Of a stretch of DNA of 64,000 nt, positions 20,312 to 28,821 are shown piece by piece. This DNA comes from Streptomyces sp. NBC_00287. GTDB taxonomy: Bacteria; Actinomycetota; Actinomycetes; Streptomycetales; Streptomycetaceae. The stretch lies in assembly GCF_036173105.1 (NCBI RefSeq), contig NZ_CP108053.1:8990001-9054000 (forward strand). Direction: 5' to 3'. Made by a program: the position numbers and the translations under genes. The notes below the pieces were generated by a model, which did no database searches, was not told the origin of the DNA, and saw only the letters and a program-made list of their open reading frames with translations. Every line of letters begins with the position of its first letter. Within the stretch, counting starts at the first letter, position 1.

Positions 20312-21286
20312 GTGCTGGTTCTCGACACCGACGCCCTGCCTGCCGCCGACCGGATGGAGGCCCTGCACGCGGCGGTCGCCCAGGAGGGAGGAATCTCCTC
20401 GGTCGAGGAGAGCGCAGGCGCGGTCGGCATGTGGAAGCGGCTTGAGGTCTGGAACTTCGGACCCCTCATGATGTTCGACACCCAGGGCACAGGGGCGCGC
20501 TTCGTACGTTCCCTGCGCAAGACGCGCCGCGAGCTGACGAACCAGGTCTCGATCATGATGCAGCTCGAAGGCCACGGCACCGGCGCCTTCGGCTGCGACG
20601 GATTTCAGCGGCGCCTGACCGCGGGTGCTCTGGGGCTGTGTCCCCACATGGTGGCGTCACATGAGTACGGGTGGTCGGGCAGCGGCCGCTCCGTCGCCTT
20701 CAGCGTCGACATCGCCCAACTCGCCCTGCCGGTCGACACCGTGCGCGCCGCGGTCCCGCTGCTGCGGCACAGTCCCGTCGAGTCGCTGCTGGCTCAGCAC
20801 ATTCAAGGCCTGCACCGGAACGCGGACCGGCTCAGCATCGGGCCGGAGGCGGAGGTCCTGGCCGAAGCCACCGTGCACCTGACCCGCGCACTGATCCTGT
20901 CCGTCGCGGGCGGTGAGAACTCCCGCCGGGAAGTGGCCCACGAATCCCTGCTCGCCCGGGTCCTGACCTATCTCCAGGCCCACCTGACCGAACCGGACCT
21001 CACCTCGCAACGCGTCGCCTGGGTGCACGGCATCTCGGTGCGCACCCTCTACCGGCTGTGTGAGGAGGGCGGGATCAGCCTCGAAGACTGGGTCATCCGC
21101 CGCCGGCTTGAAGGTGCCCGCGCCGATCTCGCCGCGACCGATCAGGCTCCTCGTACGATCGAAGCCATCGCCCGCTCCTGGGGTTTCGCCAACCCTGCCC
21201 ACTTCTCTCGCCGCTTCCGCCGTGCGTACGGCATCACACCGAGCCAGTGGCGGCGGCAGTCCCACCACGGCACACCCTGGTCGTGA
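20312..21286 (+). CDS. AraC-family transcriptional regulator
   Basis: This 324-residue protein starts at GTG 20312, just after GGGGGGA, and reads VLVLDTDALPAADRMEALHAAV, the usual opening of Streptomyces AraC_binding_2-type regulators. The C-terminal 100 residues are two HTH units (SQRVAWVHGISVRTLYRL and EAIARSWGFANPAHFSRRFR) followed by YGITPSQWR. In-frame sequence upstream of 20312 reaches 20051 but has poor composition and would overlap the divergent gene. It likely controls the divergent hydrolase run starting at 20064. Confidence 0.85.
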   Translation: MLVLDTDALPAADRMEALHAAVAQEGGISSVEESAGAVGMWKRLEVWNFGPLMMFDTQGTGARFVRSLRKTRRELTNQVSIMMQLEGHGTGAFGCDGFQRRLTAGALGLCPHMVASHEYGWSGSGRSVAFSVDIAQLALPVDTVRAAVPLLRHSPVESLLAQHIQGLHRNADRLSIGPEAEVLAEATVHLTRALILSVAGGENSRREVAHESLLARVLTYLQAHLTEPDLTSQRVAWVHGISVRTLYRLCEEGGISLEDWVIRRRLEGARADLAATDQAPRTIEAIARSWGFANPAHFSRRFRRAYGITPSQWRRQSHHGTPWS

Positions 21287-21410
21287 AGTCGGAACTTCAC
21301 CGGCGCGCACACCCACGCCGACACCATCCGGGCGGACACGTTCATCCCGTTGGACTTCGCCGCCATGCCGTCGAACGGGAGGTGCGGATGGTGCCGGAGC
21401 CCAGTGGGCG

Positions 21411-22154
21411 TCAGGCGATGCGGTGCACCAGTTGGTTCGTCAGCTCGTAACGCGCTCCCACGATGGCGAGTTCACCGGCCGTCACCTTGGCCGCGAGGTC
21501 CGGTTCCGCCGAGAGGCGGTCGCGGACCAGTCGTATGTTGGCGTCGATCGTCGCGTCCACGCGCGCGTCCCCCTCCTTTGTGTGGTCGATGGCGGGGGCG
21601 ATCTGGTCGGCGAGGTACTGGATGTGGGCGGGCAGCTCCTCGCCGCTCTCCTCGGCCTCGACCGCGGCACGCACCGCACCGCAGGACTGATGCCCCAGCA
21701 CCAGCACCAGGGGGATGCCGAGTTCGAGCACCCCGTACGCGACGCTGCCGAGCACCGCCTCGTCCAGGACCTCACCGCCGCTGCGGACGGTCATCAGGTC
21801 CCCGAGACCCTGGTCGAAGACGAGCTCCGGGGGGACCCGGGAGTCGATGCAACCGAGGACGAGGGCGAAGGGATGCTGACCGGAGACCAGTTCCTGACGG
21901 ACCGCGTGGGTCTCGTTCGGGTGCTGCTGTCGGAAGGTGCGCCAACGCGCATTGCCGGCCGCCAGTTCGCGCAGCGCTTCGCCGGGGGTGGTCGGCCGGG
22001 GCCGCGAGGCGGGCGCGGCTGTCGCGGGGGAGGCCCCGACGGTGAGGCCGACGCCGAGGGCGGCGGCTCCGGTGAGCGCGCCGCGCAGAAGGGAGCGGCG
22101 GGCAGGCTTGGACTCGGCGGGTCGCAGGGCGCCCGCGGGAGAATCAGAGTTCAC
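21411..22154 (-). CDS. Beta-class carbonic anhydrase with Tat signal
   Basis: This 247-residue protein has an N-terminal twin-arginine segment (KPARRSLLRGALTG) and a hydrophobic stretch ending ASPATAAPA, then the beta-carbonic-anhydrase zinc motifs LGCIDSRVP (CxDSR) and LGHQSCGAV (HxxC). It would interconvert carbon dioxide and bicarbonate, probably outside the membrane. The GTG at 22154 is the only reasonable start in frame; no clear Shine-Dalgarno is visible there, so the start is moderately certain. Confidence 0.9.
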   Translation of the reverse strand: MNSDSPAGALRPAESKPARRSLLRGALTGAAALGVGLTVGASPATAAPASRPRPTTPGEALRELAAGNARWRTFRQQHPNETHAVRQELVSGQHPFALVLGCIDSRVPPELVFDQGLGDLMTVRSGGEVLDEAVLGSVAYGVLELGIPLVLVLGHQSCGAVRAAVEAEESGEELPAHIQYLADQIAPAIDHTKEGDARVDATIDANIRLVRDRLSAEPDLAAKVTAGELAIVGARYELTNQLVHRIA

Positions 22155-22276
22155 GGACAGAACGTATGTCCATGTGTGCGAACGCTTGCCCGTCCAACGG
22201 AATCGTGGGCGGGATGTGGACTGCCCATGGCCAAGTGTTGAGCGTTTCTTGGTGCGAGCCGTCAGGTGGCCGGCGG

Positions 22277-22810
22277 TCAGCTCAAGCGAGCGGCGATCGT
22301 GCGCGCGCAATCCAGGGACTCGGTGTGGGTCGTGTCCATCTCCAGGTCGTAGACGACGCCCTCGTGCACCACGTCCGCCTGCAACTCGGCCATCCCCGGG
22401 GTGCGATCGCCCCGCGCGATCTCCCGGCCCGCCGCGACCACGCGCTCGCACCGGACGCCGACCCACAACACCTCGACTCCGGCCAGCGCCTTCTGCCACC
22501 GCCGCTGGGACTCCCCTCCACCGAGGAAGACGTCGTCTACGACGATCCGGGCACCCGCACGGGCCATCGCCACGATGCCCTCCACCCAGGCGGCCTGCAG
22601 CGCCATGAAGTCGGCCCCGACACTCACGCCGCCGTCCGCGGCGAAGGTGATCCCCGCGTCCGACGCCTGCATCTTCGCGGGCAGCGCGTCCACGAACGAG
22701 TCGACCCCGAACGCCAGCCACGGATCAGGCAGTACGGCCTGCAGACACCGTACGATCCCGGACTTCCCCGAGCTGGAACCACCGTTGAGAATGATCACCT
22801 GAGTCGTCAC
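22277..22810 (-). CDS. Chloramphenicol-phosphotransferase-like P-loop kinase
   Basis: This 177-residue protein has Walker [15 protein letters not shown] at residues 7-20 and [23 protein letters not shown] and [22 protein letters not shown], matching the chloramphenicol 3-O-phosphotransferase family. The family is used by some Streptomyces for self-resistance, but most members have unknown acceptors. The GTG at 22810 is the natural start just before the first strand. Resistance is not implied by sequence alone. Confidence 0.85.
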   Translation of the reverse strand: MTTQVIILNGGSSSGKSGIVRCLQAVLPDPWLAFGVDSFVDALPAKMQASDAGITFAADGGVSVGADFMALQAAWVEGIVAMARAGARIVVDDVFLGGGESQRRWQKALAGVEVLWVGVRCERVVAAGREIARGDRTPGMAELQADVVHEGVVYDLEMDTTHTESLDCARTIAARLS

Positions 22811-22874
22811 CGCGCCACAGTAGGGCGGTCGGCGAAGGGCACGAAACGAATTTCGGCGGGGTGGGGACAGGTCT

Positions 22875-23363
22875 GTGAGCATCGACATCGATGGAGAGAA
22901 CCCGCCGCACGATCTGAGCGCCTGGCCGGACGAGCGCCTCGAGGTGATCCGTGTGGTCGCCCAGGGACATGCCTACGACGCCGAACTGCCGGAGGAAGTC
23001 CGCCGGCAGTGGGCGTGGCTGTCCGTGCTGGCGAACCGGCGGATGAGCGGGGACGGTTCGGGGGGCCGTGAGGCCCATCAGGAGTTCATGCTCCGTATGT
23101 GGGTCATCGACACACTCGGACCCGACCCCGAGTGGAGTCCCATCACACTAGCCGCGGACACGCTGAGCGCGCTTTCACTCACTCCGTCCGAGGCCCGGTC
23201 CCTCGCCCGTAACTGGCGTGATCTGCCCATCGACGAGATCAGGAAGCTACGGCGCCACAAGAACCTGACCGCCCACCTGGAACGGCTCATCAGCCACCTC
23301 CAGCCCGGCCCGACACGAGACCGACTCCTTCTCTGGACCGAGGTCCGCCGCCTCCTGCCCTGA
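22875..23363 (+). CDS. Hypothetical helical protein
   Basis: This 162-residue protein is not recognised. It is rich in tryptophan, arginine and leucine and mostly helical, with [14 protein letters not shown] and [24 protein letters not shown]. The GTG at 22875 follows GGGGACA. It diverges from the phosphotransferase gene across about 64 bases and has no signal peptide or membrane helix. Confidence 0.65.
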   Translation: MSIDIDGENPPHDLSAWPDERLEVIRVVAQGHAYDAELPEEVRRQWAWLSVLANRRMSGDGSGGREAHQEFMLRMWVIDTLGPDPEWSPITLAADTLSALSLTPSEARSLARNWRDLPIDEIRKLRRHKNLTAHLERLISHLQPGPTRDRLLLWTEVRRLLP

Positions 23364-23555
23364 CCGGCCGGAGCAGGGCATCCACAGGCAGCCGACCCTG
23401 ACAATCTCCGGATCGGCCACGCGGCCCAAGTGGTCTCGCTACCATCGGAGTTGCTTCCATCCATCCGCCTTGAGCGAACCCATGGGGGGAGCCACCGCTT
23501 GTGCGGTCACAGCGACTGCACGAGCGGGGGCGAACCGGATGGGAGGTGAAAGATC

Positions 23556-23681
23556 ATGGCCGACGACAAGTCGACCAGGACGACGGCACTCTGTGCGGAC
23601 ATGGCCAAGCGGGTCATCGCCGCGCTGAGCGCCCGTGCGATGTGGGCAGCGCTGCTGTACCTGCTGCACCGCGACGTGTGA
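23556..23681 (+). CDS. 41-residue small protein with strong RBS
   Basis: A 42-codon frame starts at ATG 23556 and ends at TGA 23679-23681. GGGAGGTGA ends 6 bases before the start, one of the strongest Shine-Dalgarno sequences in the window. The product begins MADDKSTRTTALCADMAK and ends with an amphipathic or short hydrophobic helix (VIAALSARAMWAALLYLLHRDV), so it could bind a membrane or a partner protein. Six bases after the stop begins a long perfect hairpin, so it has its own transcription end. A possible -10 (TACCAT) lies near 23440. I do not recognise the family. Confidence 0.65.
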   Translation: MADDKSTRTTALCADMAKRVIAALSARAMWAALLYLLHRDV

Positions 23682-23686
23682 CGGCC

Positions 23687-23730
23687 GGGGCCCCGGCACC
23701 CGCTTCCCCCCTCTCGGGTGCCGGGGCCCC
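23687..23730 (+). terminator. Rho-independent-type hairpin after the 41-aa gene
   Basis: A perfect 16-base inverted repeat (GGGGCCCCGGCACCCG at 23687-23702 paired with 23715-23730) encloses a 12-base pyrimidine-rich loop. There is no long T-run, which is normal for Streptomyces terminators. It begins 6 bases after the small gene's stop. Confidence 0.85.
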
Positions 23731-23801
23731 TCCTTCGCACGGGGCGTGGCGAGGGCGATATCGGATAGCGTGCGAGGCCCGCACACCGGCACGCTGCCCC
23801 C

Positions 23802-24398
23802 ATGGAACACGCAGAGGTACTACTGATCGGCGGGCGGGCCGGTGTCGGCAAGACAACGGTCGGGTGGGAGGTCTCCGCGCAACTGCGCGCCGCGGCTATC
23901 GCTCACGCCGTCATCGAGGGCGACTTCATGGGCCAGATCCACCCGGCCCCGGACGACGACCCGCACCGCGAGCGGATCACCGAGAGCAACCTGACCGCCG
24001 TATGGGCCAACTTCGCCCGACGCGGCTGTCGACGCCTCATCTATACCAACACCGTGAGCGTGCTGCCCGAGGCGACGGGCATGTTCGAACGTGCGCTCGG
24101 GGCTGGGGTGCGCATCACCCGTGTCCTGCTCACCGCCTCCGACACCACGGCCCGAGCGCGCTTGGTGGGCCGTGAGCTCGGCTCGGAACTGGATCACGAA
24201 CTGGCGGGGAGCCTGCGCAAGGCACGGATGCTGGACGCGCGGGCGCCGGCGGAGACCGTGCGGGTGGCGACGGACGGGCGGCTCGTGGTGGACATCGCTC
24301 GGGAGGTGGTGGCGGCCACGGGGTGGGCCGGTCAGCCCTCAGCCCGTGACGCGCGGCCGGGGAATGATCACGGGCCCACCGCGGTTGAGCAGCCATGA
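23802..24398 (+). CDS. AAA/adenylyl-kinase-like P-loop protein
   Basis: This 198-residue protein starts EVLLIGGRAGVGKTTVGWEV (Walker A GRAGVGKTT at residues 11-19) and has a nucleoside-kinase-like pattern: IEGDFMGQIHP, RLIYTNTVSVLPE and RVLLTASDTTARARLVGRE. It probably phosphorylates a small molecule. Its stop overlaps the start of the HAD phosphatase (ATGA at 24395), so the two are likely coupled. Confidence 0.8.
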   Translation: MEHAEVLLIGGRAGVGKTTVGWEVSAQLRAAAIAHAVIEGDFMGQIHPAPDDDPHRERITESNLTAVWANFARRGCRRLIYTNTVSVLPEATGMFERALGAGVRITRVLLTASDTTARARLVGRELGSELDHELAGSLRKARMLDARAPAETVRVATDGRLVVDIAREVVAATGWAGQPSARDARPGNDHGPTAVEQP

Positions 24399-25246
24399 AG
24401 CAAGATGACGCATCAACCATGCCCGCATCCCGCATTCCCCCACCCAGACTGATCGCCACGGACCTGGACGGCACCCTGCTGCGCAGTGACGGCACCTTGT
24501 CGCCACGCACGCGGGCCGCCCTGGCGGTGGTGGAACAGGCCGGAATCCGCGTCGTGCTGGTCACGGGCCGCCCGTCACGATCGGTCCCTGCGCTGCTGGA
24601 GACCATCGGCCCGCACTACGTCATCGCCGCCAACGGCGCCGCCGTTCACGCCCCCGACGGATCGCTGGCCCACGTGTCACCGATCCCGCCCCTCGCGGCC
24701 ACCCAGCTCGTGGCCCGCGTACGCGCCGCGGTCCCCGGTGTCGCCTTCTCCGTCGAGTACGACCGGGACTTCGGCCACGAACCGGCCTACCCGACCTGGT
24801 CGTTCGGCGACGGTGCCGTCGAACTCGTTGCCACGGCCGAGGCGTTGGTGTCCCGTACCCCGGCCAGGCCGCTGCTGAAGATCCTCGCCCACCACCCGAC
24901 ACTCCCGCTCGACGACTTCTACGAGCAGGCACTGCGCGCCGCGGGCCCGGGCGCCGAGACCACCCACTCCACCGGACTGTCCCTCGTGGAGTTCAGCGCA
25001 CCCGGCGTCACCAAGGCGACCACCCTGATCGACTGGAGCGCCCGACTCGGCATCCGCGGCCACGAGATCGCCGCGTTCGGCGACATGCCCAACGACCTGC
25101 CCATGCTCACCGCGGTGGGCCACTCCTACGCCATGGCCAATGCCCACCCGGACGTCCTGAACGCCGCACGTCACCGCACTTCATCCAATGACGAGGACGG
25201 CGTCGCCGAGGTGCTCGAGGGGTTCGCGGACGCGCTTGTTCCGTGA
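24395..25246 (+). CDS. HAD-superfamily (Cof-type) phosphatase
   Basis: This 283-residue protein has the HAD motifs LIATDLDGTLLRSDG (motif I, two Asp), VVLVTGRPSRS (motif II), a Lys region (KATTLIDWSA) and IAAFGDMPNDLPML (motif IV). The large cap identifies the Cof/YbiV subfamily that dephosphorylates sugar phosphates or similar. It overlaps the upstream kinase-like gene by 4 bases; an alternative ATG at 24419 would give a shorter N-terminus. Kinase and phosphatase adjacency suggests action on one metabolite. Confidence 0.88.
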   Translation: MKQDDASTMPASRIPPPRLIATDLDGTLLRSDGTLSPRTRAALAVVEQAGIRVVLVTGRPSRSVPALLETIGPHYVIAANGAAVHAPDGSLAHVSPIPPLAATQLVARVRAAVPGVAFSVEYDRDFGHEPAYPTWSFGDGAVELVATAEALVSRTPARPLLKILAHHPTLPLDDFYEQALRAAGPGAETTHSTGLSLVEFSAPGVTKATTLIDWSARLGIRGHEIAAFGDMPNDLPMLTAVGHSYAMANAHPDVLNAARHRTSSNDEDGVAEVLEGFADALVP

Positions 25247-25278
25247 AGTTCTCAGAGATGAGGGCGACGCTCATTGAC

Positions 25279-26526
25279 CTAGGTCGATTCCACGCTCACC
25301 CGCAGCGGCGCCCGGAAGGAGAGCAGGCCGAGCATCGGATCGTCCGACGCCGTCATCAGCCGTACCCCCGGCAGACGGCGGGCCGCCGCTTCGAGGGCCA
25401 CCGCCGCCTCCGTACGGGCGAGGGAGGCGCCCGGGCAGCGGTGGCGGCCGACGCCGAAGGCCAGGTGCCGGCGGATGTTCGGCCGGTGCGGGCACATGCG
25501 CTCCGGGGAATCGAAGACCTCCGGGTCCGATCCGCTGCCCAGGAGCATCAGGAGCAGGTGTGCACCTTCCGGCAGGTCCACGCCGCCCAGTGCGACCGGG
25601 CGCGCGGTGATACGGCGCCACGTGGTCACCGGTGGCTCACGCCGGAGCACCTCCTCCACCCAGGCCCCCGCGAGGCCGTCCTCGGACGCGACGCGGGACC
25701 ACATTCCGGGCTCGGCCAGTGCATGGCGCAGCACGGTGGCGATGAGCTGGCCGGTGGTGGACTGGCCGGCGATGAAGACGAAGAAGCAGGCGGCGACGGC
25801 GGTCTCCACGTCGAGCCGTTCGCCGTCGGGTGTGCGGTGGTCGGTCAGGGCAGCCACGAAGGAGCCGGGCCGGGCCTTCCCGCCCGCCACCGTCTCGGTC
25901 AGCCACCGGTGGAACTCGCCCACCAGCTCCGCCAGTTCGAGCTGACGCTCCGGCCCGGGCCGACCCCAGAACAGCTCCAGAGAGGCATCGCTCCAACGGA
26001 TCAGCGTCGCCGTCGGGACACCCTCGATGCCGAGCAGGTCCATGAGTACCCGGCACGGCAGAACCTGGGCGAAGGACGTGAACAGATCGCGGCTGCCCGA
26101 GGCGTGCACCTCGTCCAGCAGCTCGTCGGCGAGCCGCTCGATCACCGGTACGGCGGCGGCCACGCGCTGGGCGTTGAAGAACCGGGTGACCACCCGCCGC
26201 AGTCCGGGGTGGCTGTCGGTGCCGTTGTTGGCCAGGGCGGGCGGGAGGTTGAAGCCCGCCCGCGCGAGCACCCGGAGCACGCCGAACGGCAGCGGGGTGA
26301 CCGCGTGCTGGGCGTTGTCCGGCAGGTAGTCGTCCGGGCTGAGCAGCACCTGGCGTACGTCCCGATAGCGGCTGACCAACCACAGCCCGGAATTGGGATC
26401 GAAATGCACCGGCGCCTGGTCGCGCAACGCCTCCAGCCACGGGTACGGATCGTGAGTGAAGTCGTCGCCGAACAGGTCGAGCGCAGTGATATCGGGTGCC
26501 GATGCGCCCAGAGCCGGGGAAGTCAC
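25279..26526 (-). CDS. Cytochrome P450
   Basis: This 415-residue protein has the P450 marks: ExxR in EEVLRREPP, the haem loop FGVGRHRCPGASLA with the Cys ligand, and an I-helix FFVFIAGQSTTG. The usual acid-Thr pair (AGxD/ETT) reads AGQSTT here, so the proton-relay acid is Gln. This is an atypical but known variation and may affect oxygen activation. No ferredoxin gene is adjacent. The substrate is unknown. It is convergent with the HAD gene and divergent from the MarR gene across 148 bases. Confidence 0.9.
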   Translation of the reverse strand: MTSPALGASAPDITALDLFGDDFTHDPYPWLEALRDQAPVHFDPNSGLWLVSRYRDVRQVLLSPDDYLPDNAQHAVTPLPFGVLRVLARAGFNLPPALANNGTDSHPGLRRVVTRFFNAQRVAAAVPVIERLADELLDEVHASGSRDLFTSFAQVLPCRVLMDLLGIEGVPTATLIRWSDASLELFWGRPGPERQLELAELVGEFHRWLTETVAGGKARPGSFVAALTDHRTPDGERLDVETAVAACFFVFIAGQSTTGQLIATVLRHALAEPGMWSRVASEDGLAGAWVEEVLRREPPVTTWRRITARPVALGGVDLPEGAHLLLMLLGSGSDPEVFDSPERMCPHRPNIRRHLAFGVGRHRCPGASLARTEAAVALEAAARRLPGVRLMTASDDPMLGLLSFRAPLRVSVEST

Positions 26527-26638
26527 GGCCGGGACGCTAACACGCGCCCGCGTGCCCTCTGCGGGTATGTGCGCGGCATCACTGAGGGCCTGGCAGGGAG
26601 TATGTCGACCTCTGGGCTGACGCCCCCGACCGCAGACC

Positions 26639-26658
26639 TTAGATGATGGATCAACTAA
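26639..26658. promoter_or_regulatory. Probable MarR operator upstream of the MarR gene
   Basis: The sequence TTAGATGATGGATCAACTAA is an inverted repeat whose 9-base arms (TTAG-TGAT and ATCAACTAA) match at 8 of 9 positions around a GG centre. It ends 16 bases before the MarR ATG. The same GAT-N2-ATC core occurs at 27195-27210, upstream of the next gene, which is good evidence for one regulator controlling both. Confidence 0.65.
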
Positions 26659-26674
26659 CGGCTACACTTTCGGC

Positions 26675-27145
26675 ATGACTGAGACGGTGCGTTGGCTGAC
26701 GGCGGAGGAGCAGCACGCCTGGCGGTGCTTCGTGCGGCTGCAGGAGAGGCTCGGCGGCCGGCTGGCGCGCCGGATGCAGTCGGAGTCGAAGCTGTCGGCC
26801 GCCGACTTCCAGGTGCTGGTCCAACTGACCGACGTACCCGAGGGGCGACAGCGGTTTCTGGATCTTTCCCAGGCGCTCGAGTGGGAGAAGAGCCGGATGT
26901 CGCATCACATCGCCCGGATGACCAAGCGCGGGCTGGTGACGCGCGAGGAGTGTCCCGAGGACGGGCGCGGCGCGTTCGTGGTGATCACGCCGGCCGGCCG
27001 GCAGGCGATCGAAGCGGCCGCCCCGCTCCACGTCGAAGCGGTGCGCTCCCTGTTCCTCGACCATGTCACCCCGGCGGAACTCAGGACGCTGGCCCAGATC
27101 TCCGAGCGAGTCGTCGCACAGCTGGACGAAGACCCCCGTCCCTGA
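26675..27145 (+). CDS. MarR-family transcriptional regulator
   Basis: This 156-residue protein has a winged helix with FLDLSQALEWEKSRMSHHIARMTKRGLV as recognition helices and the wing ECPEDGRGAFVVITPAGRQA, the hallmark D-R-G of MarR proteins. Helices at each end would form the dimer. It lies 85 bases upstream of the LLM oxidoreductase, with operator-like palindromes before each gene. It is probably an autorepressor released by a small ligand. Confidence 0.88.
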   Translation: MTETVRWLTAEEQHAWRCFVRLQERLGGRLARRMQSESKLSAADFQVLVQLTDVPEGRQRFLDLSQALEWEKSRMSHHIARMTKRGLVTREECPEDGRGAFVVITPAGRQAIEAAAPLHVEAVRSLFLDHVTPAELRTLAQISERVVAQLDEDPRP

Positions 27146-27194
27146 CAGGCGTACCGCTGGAATAGCGGAGACCGGGCCCGCGTTACGGCCATAT

Positions 27195-27210
27195 GGTTGA
27201 TGTATCAACC
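27195..27210. promoter_or_regulatory. Probable MarR operator upstream of the LLM oxidoreductase
   Basis: GGTTGATGTATCAACC is a perfect inverted repeat with 7-base arms around GT. It ends 20 bases before the ATG at 27231. It shares the GTTGAT-N2-ATCAAC core with the site at 26639-26658. Confidence 0.7.
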
Positions 27211-27230
27211 TCATGGAAAGGCTGATCACG

Positions 27231-28313
27231 ATGCAGTTCGGCATCTTCACCGTCGGCGACGTCGCCACCGACCCGACCACGGGCCGCACGCCCACGGAGC
27301 ACGAGCGGATCAAGGCGATGGTGGCCATCGCGCAGAAGGCCGAAGAGGTCGGCCTGGATGTCTTCGCGACCGGGGAGCACCACAACAAGCCGTTCGTGCC
27401 GTCGTCCCCGACCACGATGCTGGGCTGGATAGCCGCGCGCACCGAACGCATCATCCTGTCCACCTCGACCACGCTGATCACCACCAACGACCCGGTGAAG
27501 ATCGCCGAGGACTTCGCGATGCTCCAGCACCTGGCCGATGGCCGGGTGGACCTGATGATGGGCCGCGGCAACACCGGCCCGGTCTATCCGTGGTTCGGCA
27601 AGGACATCCGCGACGGCATCAGCCTCGCCATCGAGAACTACGCGCTGCTGCACCGGCTGTGGCGCGAGGACGTCGTGAACTGGGAGGGGAAGTTCCGTAC
27701 CCCGCTGCAGGGCTTCACCTCCACGCCGCGGCCGCTGGACGGCGTACCGCCCTTCGTCTGGCACGGTTCCATCCGGTCCCCGGAGATCGCCGAGCAGGCC
27801 GCGTACTACGGCGACGGCTTCTTCCACAACAACATCTTCTGGCCGAAGGAGCACACCAAGCAGCTGATCGAGCTGTACCGGGAGCGGTACGCGCACTACG
27901 GCCACGGCACCGCCGAGCAGGCGATCGTCGGACTCGGCGGGCATGTCTACATGCGCCGCAACTCCCAGGACGCCATCCGCGAGTTCCGCCCGTTCTTCGA
28001 CCACTCACCGGTGATGGGCGGTGGGATCTCCATGGAGGAGTACATGGAGCAGACCCCGCTGACCGTCGGCACCCCGCAGCAGGTCATCGAGAAGACGCTC
28101 ACCTTCCGTGAGCACTTCGGCGACTACCAGCGGCAGTTGTTCGTGGTGGACGGCGGGGGAGTCCCGCTGAAGACCGTGCTGGAGCAGATCGACCTGCTGG
28201 GCGAGGAGGTGGTCCCCGTGCTGCGCAAGGAGTTCGCCGACAACAGGCCGGCCCAGGTGCCCGACGCCCCCACCCACGCGTCGCTGCTCGCCGCGATCGC
28301 AAACGAGGACTAA
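27231..28313 (+). CDS. LLM-class flavin-dependent oxidoreductase
   Basis: This 360-residue protein has the luciferase-like TIM-barrel pattern: MQFGIFTVGDV, LDVFATGEHHNKPF, RIILSTSTTLITTNDPVKIAEDFAMLQHLADGRVDLMMGRGN, and FVWHGSIRSPEIAEQAA. Such enzymes use FMN or F420 with an organic substrate that cannot be assigned. The ATG at 27231 is preferred over an in-frame ATG at 27213, because GGAAAGG lies upstream of the former. The MarR gene and its operator precede it, and the TPR gene follows after 23 bases. Confidence 0.88.
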   Translation: MQFGIFTVGDVATDPTTGRTPTEHERIKAMVAIAQKAEEVGLDVFATGEHHNKPFVPSSPTTMLGWIAARTERIILSTSTTLITTNDPVKIAEDFAMLQHLADGRVDLMMGRGNTGPVYPWFGKDIRDGISLAIENYALLHRLWREDVVNWEGKFRTPLQGFTSTPRPLDGVPPFVWHGSIRSPEIAEQAAYYGDGFFHNNIFWPKEHTKQLIELYRERYAHYGHGTAEQAIVGLGGHVYMRRNSQDAIREFRPFFDHSPVMGGGISMEEYMEQTPLTVGTPQQVIEKTLTFREHFGDYQRQLFVVDGGGVPLKTVLEQIDLLGEEVVPVLRKEFADNRPAQVPDAPTHASLLAAIANED

Positions 28314-28336
28314 CGAGGACTGAGGAGGACTGAGGA
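28301..28336 (+). repeat. Ten-base tandem repeat across gene junction
   Basis: About three and a half copies of a 10-base unit (AAACGAGGAC, TAACGAGGAC, TGAGGAGGAC, TGAGGA) span the end of the oxidoreductase gene, its stop codon and the ribosome-binding site of the TPR gene. The repeats supply GAGGA-type Shine-Dalgarno sequences more than once. Confidence 0.75.
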
Positions 28337-28771
28337 ATGACGACGGAGAGCTTCAACGACTACACGGCGCACGACGGAGTCGCCCCCGACCGCTGGGCCA
28401 GCGCCCTGCACCTGTTCGACAACGGCGCCGGCGTCCCGCACGAGGAGACCGTCCTCGAGCGCTGGGAGAGGGCCCAACTCCTCTTCGGGGCCAAGGACTA
28501 CATCGGCGCCGCCCGCCTCCTCACCGACGTCGTCGAGGAGGCCCCGGAGCAGACCGGCCCCCGTCTGCTGCTGGCCCGCGCCTACTACCACTCGGCCCAA
28601 CTGAGCCGCGCCGAGGAGCAGTTGCGCCGGATCATCGACCGCGACCCGGTCGAGCACTACGCCCACCTGATGCTGGGCCGCACGCTGGAACGCCAGGGTC
28701 GCCGCGACGAGGCGGCGCCGTGGCTGCGGATGGCGGCGGCCTTTGCGGGCGAACTGCCCGGGGAGGACTGA
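28337..28771 (+). CDS. TPR-repeat protein
   Basis: This 144-residue protein has tetratricopeptide helices: AQLLFGAKDYIGAARLLTDVVEEAP, PRLLLARAYYHSAQLSRAEEQLRRIIDRDP and AHLMLGRTLERQGRRDEAAPWLRMAA. The N-terminal 40 residues are outside the repeats. The RBS GGAGGACTGAGGA precedes the ATG. It follows the LLM oxidoreductase by 23 bases and is likely co-transcribed under the MarR regulator; a protein-protein interaction role is inferred. Confidence 0.85.
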   Translation: MTTESFNDYTAHDGVAPDRWASALHLFDNGAGVPHEETVLERWERAQLLFGAKDYIGAARLLTDVVEEAPEQTGPRLLLARAYYHSAQLSRAEEQLRRIIDRDPVEHYAHLMLGRTLERQGRRDEAAPWLRMAAAFAGELPGED

Positions 28772-28821
28772 GCGGCACCTGAGACGGGGCACCGGGCAAC
28801 CGGTGCCCCGCCCCGTGCCCG

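Noticed and set aside
16864-20445. Very long open frame (1193 codons) on the plus strand
   Set aside because: It is antisense to the UlaG-like gene and the three hydrolases, which have clear motifs, so it is a GC-bias shadow.
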